A DNA stretch of 64,000 bases, from the NCBI GenBank assembly GCA_017618715.1, contig JAFZTS010000045.1, positions 1 to 64,000 of the forward strand, in the 5' to 3' direction. Shown here piece by piece: positions 37,867 to 45,462 of the stretch (its first letter is position 1; every line of letters starts with the position of its first letter). The notes under the pieces were generated by a model. That model had not been told where the DNA came from. It did no database searches and saw only the letters and a program-made list of their open reading frames with translations. Source of the stretch: Bacteroidales bacterium. Lineage in GTDB: Bacteria > Bacteroidota > Bacteroidia > Bacteroidales > UBA3663. The translations under genes were made by a program, and so were the position numbers.

Positions 37867-37955
37867 TTTTAACCGAATAATTCTTTCGATAGGGGGTCGA
37901 AATTCACACTAAAATCGAAATTTGGGGCCTTAAAACGCAAATTTCGGCGTTTTTG

Positions 37956-37987
37956 TTTGGAACATTCGCGAATAATCTGTATCTTTG
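37956..37987 (+). promoter_or_regulatory. Promoter for gyrA
   Basis: TTTG (37956-37959) and TATCTTTG (37980-37987) have 20 bases between them. The leader to the gyrA ATG is about 50 bases and contains a hairpin, TGACTGTA / TACAGTCA, at 38014-38033. Confidence 0.8.
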
Positions 37988-38013
37988 CGCCCAAATATAA
38001 TATAATAATGAAC

Positions 38014-38033
38014 TGACTGTATTGTTACAGTCA
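38014..38033 (+). promoter_or_regulatory. Hairpin in gyrA leader
   Basis: TGACTGTA and TACAGTCA form a perfect 8-bp stem with a 4-base loop (TTGT), 12 bases before the gyrA ATG. It could affect ribosome access or be a protein binding site. Confidence 0.5.
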
Positions 38034-38044
38034 ACAAATATTAA

Positions 38045-40831
38045 ATGGAAGAAATCAACAATCAACATCACGATCGAATCATTAAGGTGAACATCGCTGA
38101 AGAGATGCGCACCAGCTATATCAACTATTCGATGTCAGTCATAGTGGCACGTGCTTTGCCTGACGTGCGCGATGGCTTCAAGCCAGTCCATCGTCGTGTT
38201 CTTTACATGATGGGAGAGACCGGCAATACCTTCGACAAGCCAACACGTAAGTGCGCCCGTATTGTGGGCGATGTGCTTGGCAAACTTCATCCTCATGGCG
38301 ACTCATCTGTCTATGGCGCTCTGGTTCGCATGGCGCAACCGTGGAACATGCGCTATCTTCAGGTCGATGGACAGGGCAACTTCGGTTCAGTCGATGGTGA
38401 CGGTGCAGCCGCTTATCGTTATACCGAGGCACGCCTCTCACGTATATCCGAAGAGATGCTTCGCGACATCGACAAGGACACTGTCGATCGAATGCCTAAC
38501 TTCGATGGCACGCTCATGGAGCCCAAAGTGCTCCCTACACGCATTCCGACACTTCTCGTCAATGGAGCCAACGGCATCGCCGTCGGCATGGCTACCAATA
38601 TGCCAACCCATAATCTCTCCGAATGTATCGATGGCATCTGTGCCTACATCGACAATCCTGACATTACCATCGACGAATTGATGCAATATATCAAGGCTCC
38701 CGATTTCCCGACAGGTGGTATCATCTATGGCTACGACGGAGTGAAGCAGGCTTACGAAACGGGACGCGGCAAGATTGTCATTCGTTCGAAAGCTGAAATC
38801 GAAAGTGAAGGACAACACGACCGCATCGTCGTCACTGAGATTCCCTATGGCATCAACAAGGCTGAGCTCATCAAGCACATCGCACAGCTTGCTGATGAGA
38901 AGAAGATTGAAGGTATCGCCAACGTAAACGACGAATCCGACCGTCAGGGTATGCGCATCGTCATTGACCTCAAGAAGGATGTCAATTCGAACGTAATCCT
39001 GAACAAGCTCAACAAGATGACCGAACTGCAAGCAAATTTCTCGGTCAACAATATTGCCCTTGTTCCCATTCCAGGACACCCCGAGGCTTTAGGTATGCCC
39101 AAGCTTCTTAACCTCAAGGAGCTCATCCATTATTTTGTTGCCCATCGTCACGAGGTGGTTATCCGTCGCACCAAATTCGACCTTGCTGAGGCAGAGAAGA
39201 AAGCTCACATCCTTGAGGGTCTCATCATCGCATGCGACAACATCGATGAGGTGGTTCGAATCATTCGTGCAAGTCGCACTCCCGCCGATGCCCAACGCAA
39301 CCTCGAGGAGCGTTTCCAGATTGACGAGATCCAGTCGAAGGCTATCGTTGATATGCGCCTGTCGCAACTCACTGGCCTCCGTATCGAAGAACTCAAACAA
39401 CAATACGAGGATATCCTTAAGCTCATCGAGTACTACAAGCAGATTTTGGCCGACGAGTCGCTTTGCATGAAAGTGGTACGCGACGAACTTATTGAGATAA
39501 AAGAGAAGTACGGTGATGAGCGCCGCACGGTTATCGATTATCGTGGCGAGCAGTTCAATGCCGAGGACTTTATCCCTAACGACGATGTAGTTATCACCAT
39601 TAGCCATATGGGCTACATCAAACGCACCAAGCTCTCCGACATCAAGGCTCAGAGCCGTGGCGGTGTGGGTTCGAAGGGCGCAGGCACACGCGACTCCGAT
39701 TTTATCGAGTACATGTATGCCGCCAAGAACCACAACTGGCTCATGTTCTTTACCGAACAGGGTCAGGCATTCTGGATGAAGGTTTATGATATTCCAGAGG
39801 CCGCCAAGAACCAGAAGGGACGTGCCATACAGAATATCCTTAACGTTAATGAGAATAATCGTATCACCGCCTTCCTCAAGGTTGTGACCTTTGCCGATGC
39901 TGAGTTCAACGACTCCCACTATCTCGTTTTTGCTACCAAGAATGGCACTGTTAAGAAGACCAAGCTTGCAGCTTACAGTCGTCCGCGTGCCAATGGTATC
40001 AATGCCATCAATCTCGCTGAGGGCGATAAGGTAGTCAGTGTGGTAATGACCGATGGACAGGATCATCTCATCATGGCTAACCGCAACGGACGCGCAATTA
40101 CCTTTGGCGAGGATAAGGTGCGCATGATGGGCCGTGTAGCCACTGGTGTACGAGGAATGCGCCTTGATGGTGACGACGATGAGTGCATCGGCATGATAGC
40201 AGTCAAGTACCCTGGTATCACCCTCGGCCAGTCAGAGGGCAATGATACACCAGTCGAGGATGATGATAATGCGGCTTCCGACATCGAATTGCCACTTGAC
40301 AACCTCTACGATACTCTTGACGAACCAGATGAAATACCCATTGAGGAGAACGAGGAACCATCCGTCGCTCCCGAAAATGTCGAGAATCCTTTAAACTATT
40401 CTATTCTTGTCGTGTCCGAAAAGGGGTACGGAAAGCGTAGTTACGTCTATGACTACCGTATTACCAATCGTGGCGGCAAGGGCGTCAAGACCCTCACCAT
40501 CACTGAGAAGACAGGCCCACTCATCGCCATTAAGCTTGTCAACGACGAGAATGACCTCATGATTATCAATCGTTCCGGCATCGTTATCCGTATGAACTGC
40601 AAATATGATCCCGAAAAGGGTCAGGGCATCCGAATCATGGGACGTGCTGCTCAGGGCGTCAAACTCATCGACCTCACCAAAAAGAATGACAGTATCGCCA
40701 GCGTATGCAAGGTGCTTACCGACAAAGAGGAGGAAGAGATTGAGATTGAGGCCATCGAGCAATCTGACGACAACGGTATCGAGACCGCATCGACCGAACA
40801 ACCAGCCAATGTAGATCCTAATCAAGAATAA
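38045..40831 (+). CDS. gyrA: DNA gyrase subunit A, with acidic insert in C-terminal domain
   Basis: A 928-residue type II topoisomerase subunit. The catalytic tyrosine lies in AAYRYTEARLSRIS (near residue 125). The quinolone region reads HPHGDSSVYGALVRM, with serine at the E. coli Ser83 position and glycine at the Asp87 position. The C-terminal pinwheel carries QSRGGVGSKGAG in place of the GyrA box. Residues about 732-782 are a strongly acidic insert (PVEDDDNAASD ... EIPIEENEEPSV) between pinwheel blades, and the C-terminus is also acidic. E. coli GyrA has 875 residues. Two exported TPR proteins follow in the same orientation. Confidence 0.96.
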   Translation: MEEINNQHHDRIIKVNIAEEMRTSYINYSMSVIVARALPDVRDGFKPVHRRVLYMMGETGNTFDKPTRKCARIVGDVLGKLHPHGDSSVYGALVRMAQPWNMRYLQVDGQGNFGSVDGDGAAAYRYTEARLSRISEEMLRDIDKDTVDRMPNFDGTLMEPKVLPTRIPTLLVNGANGIAVGMATNMPTHNLSECIDGICAYIDNPDITIDELMQYIKAPDFPTGGIIYGYDGVKQAYETGRGKIVIRSKAEIESEGQHDRIVVTEIPYGINKAELIKHIAQLADEKKIEGIANVNDESDRQGMRIVIDLKKDVNSNVILNKLNKMTELQANFSVNNIALVPIPGHPEALGMPKLLNLKELIHYFVAHRHEVVIRRTKFDLAEAEKKAHILEGLIIACDNIDEVVRIIRASRTPADAQRNLEERFQIDEIQSKAIVDMRLSQLTGLRIEELKQQYEDILKLIEYYKQILADESLCMKVVRDELIEIKEKYGDERRTVIDYRGEQFNAEDFIPNDDVVITISHMGYIKRTKLSDIKAQSRGGVGSKGAGTRDSDFIEYMYAAKNHNWLMFFTEQGQAFWMKVYDIPEAAKNQKGRAIQNILNVNENNRITAFLKVVTFADAEFNDSHYLVFATKNGTVKKTKLAAYSRPRANGINAINLAEGDKVVSVVMTDGQDHLIMANRNGRAITFGEDKVRMMGRVATGVRGMRLDGDDDECIGMIAVKYPGITLGQSEGNDTPVEDDDNAASDIELPLDNLYDTLDEPDEIPIEENEEPSVAPENVENPLNYSILVVSEKGYGKRSYVYDYRITNRGGKGVKTLTITEKTGPLIAIKLVNDENDLMIINRSGIVIRMNCKYDPEKGQGIRIMGRAAQGVKLIDLTKKNDSIASVCKVLTDKEEEEIEIEAIEQSDDNGIETASTEQPANVDPNQE

Positions 40832-40859
40832 TCACTTCACATTTTAAATTATTATTACT

Positions 40860-42251
40860 ATGAAGAAATTCATTCTTTCAGTACTTGCTATCGGCCTTTG
40901 CGCCGGTACAGTCGTTGCCCAGGAGCTCTCTAAAGAGGAGCAGAAGGCCATCAAGGAACAGCAGAAGGTCATCACCAACGTTCTCAAGGAAGCCGAGAAG
41001 GCTTGCAAACTTCCTGAGGACGCTATGGGTCAGATTGATCTTGCCAAGGCCAAGGCTATCGACTTCGATGCTGCACGTTCCCTCGTTCAGCAGGCTCTTT
41101 CCAATCCACAGGCTGGCACTATGCTCGGCGACATCAAGCGCCTCGCTGGCTTGATTGAGTACAATCAGTCGAAGACCGTTCTTGCAGATGCACAGAACAA
41201 CGACCAGACAGCTCTCAACACACTCTTCAGCAACTGCGGCAAGGGCTTCCAGTATTTCCAGGAAGCTTGGGAAGCATTCGCTACTCCCGATGCCAAGGGT
41301 AAGGTTAATACCAAGTTCAACGACGATATGGCAGCTAAGGCTTGGGAACTCTTCTCGATGTCCAACGGCCTTGCCAACTGCGGCTTCACTGCTTACAACC
41401 AGAAGGATTGGAGCAGCGCAGCCAAGTTCTTCGAGCTCGCTTCTGGTGGCGCTGAGTCAGCTATCCTCGACTATGCAGCAAAAAAGAACCCCATAGTCCT
41501 CGCTGAGATTGATAAGTTCAAGGTTGACTCTGTGAAGTATCAGAACCTTCTTTATGCAGGTTCTTGCTACGGCGAAGTTGATAAGCTGAAGGCCATCGAA
41601 GTATTCAAGCAGCTCATCGGAAAGAATACTCCCCAGGTGCCTGTCTTCTCTTCCATCGTAGGTGAATATGCACAGCTTCAGGACACCACCAACATGATTA
41701 CATGGCTTCAGAAGGGCATGGAGGCACTTCCCCAGGAGAACTATTTCAGCAACAACCTCTTCAGCATCTATCTTGATCGCAACGACCTCGATGGAGCCAT
41801 TAATGCCATGAAGGCCAGCCTTGCCAACAACCCTAACAACGCAGGAACTCTCACCATCATCGCACGTCTCTATACCCAGAAGGGCGAGACCGAAACTGCC
41901 AAGGAGTACTTCGAGAAGGCGCTTGCCATCGACCCGATGAATCTTGATGCCAACCTCTACTACGGCTACACTTGGCTCGTAGAGATGGAGCAAGGTGAAA
42001 GCGAGATGCTTAAGAACCACGCTCGCGAGGCAGAGATCGACCTCTTCTCGAAAGAGAAGATGGACAAGGCTCTCCCATTGCTCCGCAATGCCTTCAAGGC
42101 TGATGCCAACCACGAGAACAACGATATTCCGAACCTCCTCATGCAGGTGCTTTATCGTAAGTTCGCTCCCACCAAGGCTGTTAACCGTCAGGCTCTCATC
42201 AACGAGTACAACGAGGTAGCCGACGCTTACGGCCGTCCCCGTAAGGAATAA
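40860..42251 (+). CDS. Exported TPR protein
   Basis: A 463-residue protein with a signal peptide (MKKFILSVLAIGLCAGTVVAQ). A charged helix follows (KEEQKAIKEQQKVITNVLKE), then TPR-like units, for example SSAAKFFELASGG, KAIEVFKQLIGKN, GAINAMKASLANNP and TAKEYFEKALAIDP. It is likely a periplasmic scaffold. The C-terminus (NEYNEVADAYGRPRKE) matches that of the next protein, so the pair are paralogues. It lies 28 bases after gyrA. Confidence 0.8.
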   Translation: MKKFILSVLAIGLCAGTVVAQELSKEEQKAIKEQQKVITNVLKEAEKACKLPEDAMGQIDLAKAKAIDFDAARSLVQQALSNPQAGTMLGDIKRLAGLIEYNQSKTVLADAQNNDQTALNTLFSNCGKGFQYFQEAWEAFATPDAKGKVNTKFNDDMAAKAWELFSMSNGLANCGFTAYNQKDWSSAAKFFELASGGAESAILDYAAKKNPIVLAEIDKFKVDSVKYQNLLYAGSCYGEVDKLKAIEVFKQLIGKNTPQVPVFSSIVGEYAQLQDTTNMITWLQKGMEALPQENYFSNNLFSIYLDRNDLDGAINAMKASLANNPNNAGTLTIIARLYTQKGETETAKEYFEKALAIDPMNLDANLYYGYTWLVEMEQGESEMLKNHAREAEIDLFSKEKMDKALPLLRNAFKADANHENNDIPNLLMQVLYRKFAPTKAVNRQALINEYNEVADAYGRPRKE

Positions 42252-42253
42252 TT

Positions 42254-43618
42254 ATGCGAATCTTTCTTAATATCTTATTACTATTCATTCTCAATATGGG
42301 TCTTCTGCATGCCGAAGAGGCACAGCAGGAGACCCCTGTTATCACTAAGGCACTCCGTGACACTATCCAGGAGCGCCTCAAGTTGGCACGCCGTTACAGT
42401 ACCAACGTCCGTACCACAAATATCAAGCTGGCGCGCAATCACATCAACCGCGTGCTCTATCTGTCAGACTCGCTTCACATCCTCAATGCCGACTACTTTG
42501 CAGCAGCAGGCGATGTCGAGGATATGGCCTTCAATTTCGAGCGCAACAAACCCGCTTCAGGCGGCAAGATGGACGAGACCACGGCACTGGCAGCCGCCAA
42601 GCAATGTTATCAATATTACCAAAAGGCATACGACCTCTATCAGGCTGACGAGAAAGGTTATGGCAAGAACGGTTTGAAGCAGCAGAGTCGCCTTTCCCAG
42701 ACCGCTATGCAGTATTATCTGCTCACCAACGGATTCCAGGTTAATGCTGGCCAAAGCTTCAAGAAGGGCGATCTAGTCACCACGCTTGACGAGTTTCGGA
42801 TGACCTTCGATGGTAGCCGCAGTTCATTCCTCAATAGCGCCTATCAGTCTGACGCCAAACGTTTCTCCGGCTTCGAGACATTCCTCGCCGATAGTACCCA
42901 GAATCGAGCCCTTTATAACTGTGCCACCGTGTCAAGTGCGCTTGGTAGGCTCGACGAGTCATTGGTCTATTATGACAGCCTCAAGGTGCGTGGTTACGAG
43001 CCTGAGAAAGTCTTTCGTAACACTATTGCCATTTATGCTTCGCGCAAGGACACTATCATGCTTATTACTGAACTGATAAGTGCAATTGAAACCTTGCCGC
43101 GTGACACGTGGTTCCAACGCAATCTCTTGCAAATCTACCTCGACCGACAGAATTGGACCGATGCCGAGAAGATTGCCGATCGATGCATTAGCGTCGATAG
43201 CACTGATGCACAGACCATCTGTGTGCGTGGCCAACTTTACGAGATACGTGGCGATGTCGAGCGAGCCATGACGCATTATCTCCGTTCTTACGACCTCGAT
43301 TCAACGCAGGCCAATGTCTGCTCATACATCGGACGCATTCACTACAACCGTGCTGTCACGCTCAAGACCCGACTCTATGACCAACGTCGTTTCAAACAGA
43401 TCGATCGCGAGTTGCAACCCATATACAATGAGGCTCTCCCGTGGTATGAGCGTGCATACCAGTACGACACGATGCATCAAGACAAGACCATCCCTGTCGC
43501 CATTCGTGAAATCCTCTACAGTCGATTCACTCAAGATCGTTGTCCCAATCGCGCTGAACTAATCGACCAATACAACGAAGTTAGTCGCGCATATGGCCTC
43601 GCTGAATTTGGACAATAG
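42254..43618 (+). CDS. Exported TPR protein, paralogue of the preceding gene
   Basis: A 454-residue protein starting 2 bases after its paralogue, with a signal peptide (MRIFLNILLLFILNMGLLHAEE). It shares the helix pattern of the first protein, including NLLQIYLDRQNWTDAEKIAD versus NLFSIYLDRNDLDGAINAMK, and the end DQYNEVSRAYGLAEFGQ. TPR units predict protein binding in the periplasm. A bidirectional terminator follows at 43632-43661. Confidence 0.8.
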   Translation: MRIFLNILLLFILNMGLLHAEEAQQETPVITKALRDTIQERLKLARRYSTNVRTTNIKLARNHINRVLYLSDSLHILNADYFAAAGDVEDMAFNFERNKPASGGKMDETTALAAAKQCYQYYQKAYDLYQADEKGYGKNGLKQQSRLSQTAMQYYLLTNGFQVNAGQSFKKGDLVTTLDEFRMTFDGSRSSFLNSAYQSDAKRFSGFETFLADSTQNRALYNCATVSSALGRLDESLVYYDSLKVRGYEPEKVFRNTIAIYASRKDTIMLITELISAIETLPRDTWFQRNLLQIYLDRQNWTDAEKIADRCISVDSTDAQTICVRGQLYEIRGDVERAMTHYLRSYDLDSTQANVCSYIGRIHYNRAVTLKTRLYDQRRFKQIDRELQPIYNEALPWYERAYQYDTMHQDKTIPVAIREILYSRFTQDRCPNRAELIDQYNEVSRAYGLAEFGQ

Positions 43619-43631
43619 ATAATGATGATGC

Positions 43632-43661
43632 AAAAATGAGCTACAAATGTGGCTCATTTTT
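43632..43661. terminator. Bidirectional terminator after gyrA operon
   Basis: AAAAATGAGC (43632-43641) pairs with GCTCATTTTT (43652-43661) across a 10-base loop. It serves the gyrA-TPR operon and possibly the converging fkp operon. Confidence 0.8.
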
Positions 43662-43793
43662 ATGTTATGTATAGTTCTAATTGTTTTATTGTTTAGGTTC
43701 CATGTTTCTAGGTCGATCTTCAACTTGGTTCCAAAATTGATTTATTCTTTTTGCAGATTGGTCATTCTTCGATCGAAGGAGGCAGTACTCAAT

Positions 43794-44465
43794 TCATTGG
43801 CATTGTTTGCGATGACATGAAGTACTAAATCCGCAGAGATTGCATGTGTATTCCCGCTTGCTGACATGGTGCCCGATACCGATTACGCCACTGACCGACT
43901 TGATGGGAACCATCAAGCAAGATTCAGTCAGGCGGATTCCGCAAGGTGTGGGGTATGATTCGGGTTGTTGTGTCTTGGCAATCGGTCCGAATAATTCAAA
44001 TAGGAGAGGCTGCTCACTGACATGCCATCCGCAATAACCTGGGCTGTATCGGTTCGTGCGATACAACCCTTTTGGTGTAAGTTGCTCTTGAAGGACTATT
44101 TCCATAAAGTCGGCTGTTTTTTCGGCTATGATGGAGCCTATTTCGTTGGCAAGATAGATACGCACCATGTCGCCTTCTTGCGTCAGTTGGCGTTGGAATG
44201 CTTCGAACTCCTGTCCCGCTGTGGCTACAAACCAGCATAAAGCTTCGCTTCCCTTCAATTGATTCATGATGATCGGTCCGGGTTTAAAACGGTTGATGGT
44301 TTCGAAACCTGTAGTGACGAAGGCGAACCTCGTTACTAGGAAACCACGTATTTCGTCAATCAACGTCCACACCTCTTTTAGCGAGTCTGCATCAGAAGGT
44401 ATGGACGCAAGGATCTCCTCGGTCGTTAAACCGATTTCATCGTAGGTAAGCGTTCTTTCTATCAT
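43794..44465 (-). CDS. Stand-alone MetH-type cobalamin-reactivation domain protein
   Basis: The start at 44465 (MIERTLTYDEIGL) gives 223 residues and overlaps the methyltransferase gene by 29 bases. The core resembles the AdoMet-binding activation domain of B12-dependent methionine synthase: NRYSPGYCGWHVSEQ (138-151) matches the R-x-x-P-G-Y site, followed by PCGIRLTESCLMVPIKSVSG. The C-terminus adds a four-cysteine cluster (Cys208, 211, 217, 222) that could bind metal. Thermotoga has a similar stand-alone reactivase. With a MtaA-like enzyme next door it likely re-reduces and remethylates a corrinoid. The corrinoid protein itself is not in the window. Confidence 0.82.
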   Translation of the reverse strand: MIERTLTYDEIGLTTEEILASIPSDADSLKEVWTLIDEIRGFLVTRFAFVTTGFETINRFKPGPIIMNQLKGSEALCWFVATAGQEFEAFQRQLTQEGDMVRIYLANEIGSIIAEKTADFMEIVLQEQLTPKGLYRTNRYSPGYCGWHVSEQPLLFELFGPIAKTQQPESYPTPCGIRLTESCLMVPIKSVSGVIGIGHHVSKREYTCNLCGFSTSCHRKQCQ

Positions 44466-45462
44466 TGAATTCCTGAAGCGCCTCAAAGAAGGCATCAATG
44501 TTGGCCAATGGAGTATTCGGAGGTGTGTCGCACCCACTCGATAATACGAAGTTCGGGAATCGTTCGCAGTGTTTCAGCAGTTCGGTGGTAGCTTGCTTCA
44601 TTTCGTTCACGGTGCCTTGCTTGAAGGCTGTAACAGGATCCAGATTACCCATGGCGAGTTTATCACCCGGAATGTCGTTGAGCACTTCTGCCATATCGCA
44701 CTTGTTGCCCAAATGATAGGCATCGGCTCCTGTGGCTACCATTGCTCGTGTGCAATGCCCAGTATTGCCGCAGTTGTGGAGAATGACCATGAATTGTTCG
44801 TCTTGTACTGCATCCACAATCTTCTTGACATATCTCGAGCTGAATTCCAAGCAGTCATCGTTCGAAAGCAGTCCTGCGGCAGGTTCTGCCATCAAGACCC
44901 CATTGGCTCCTGTTGCCTTAAGGGCTCGGCAATAGCGGAGGATGAACTCCGTACACTTATGGAGCAGTTCATGTGTCAGAGCTGGTTCACTATAGGCAAG
45001 AATCATAATTTCTGACATGTCGTAGAGCCTGCCTGCAAGAGAGAATGGTCCGATACAACCCGCAAAGACCGGTCGATCGGTCACTTCACGTGAGGCGATG
45101 ACGTTGGCCTTCAAATATTCGGGGATGCGTCCGCTGTCAATTGATGGGACTTTCAGGTTGTGTATGTCGTCGGCATTGTGGAGAAGACGTCCGCTGACGG
45201 TGGCTATTTCGTTTTCTGAGAAGAGAATAGATGCTCCGAAGGCCTCTGCTTCGACAGTAAGATCCATAGCTGTGCAACTTGCTCCCGTGGGATAATGATT
45301 GGCTAGATAACGGATGGCTTGGGCATGGATGGTGCCATTTGTTATGGATTCACGAACGTTATGGCCTGTGGCATCTATGCCAGGGTGCGTCATGACGGGC
45401 ACTGCAATCACTTTGCTGTTGGCGATCACACTTTTTCGCCACTGATACATGTTTATTCTCAT
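44437..45462 (-). CDS. UroD/MtaA-family corrinoid methyltransferase
   Basis: A 341-residue TIM-barrel protein of the uroporphyrinogen decarboxylase superfamily. It keeps the zinc motif of MtaA/CmuA-type methyltransferases, His229-x-Cys231 (VILHNCGN) with Cys311 (SSGCDTPP), rather than the decarboxylase Arg/Asp pattern. Such enzymes move methyl groups to or from a corrinoid. Its start shares one base with the fkp stop (TGATG), and its end overlaps the reactivation-domain gene. No B12-binding subunit is present nearby. Substrate unknown. Confidence 0.85.
   Translation of the reverse strand: MRINMYQWRKSVIANSKVIAVPVMTHPGIDATGHNVRESITNGTIHAQAIRYLANHYPTGASCTAMDLTVEAEAFGASILFSENEIATVSGRLLHNADDIHNLKVPSIDSGRIPEYLKANVIASREVTDRPVFAGCIGPFSLAGRLYDMSEIMILAYSEPALTHELLHKCTEFILRYCRALKATGANGVLMAEPAAGLLSNDDCLEFSSRYVKKIVDAVQDEQFMVILHNCGNTGHCTRAMVATGADAYHLGNKCDMAEVLNDIPGDKLAMGNLDPVTAFKQGTVNEMKQATTELLKHCERFPNFVLSSGCDTPPNTPLANIDAFFEALQEFNDRKNAYLR

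Noticed and set aside
39089..40066. A minus-strand open frame of about 325 codons
   Set aside because: It lies antisense within gyrA and shows no domain.
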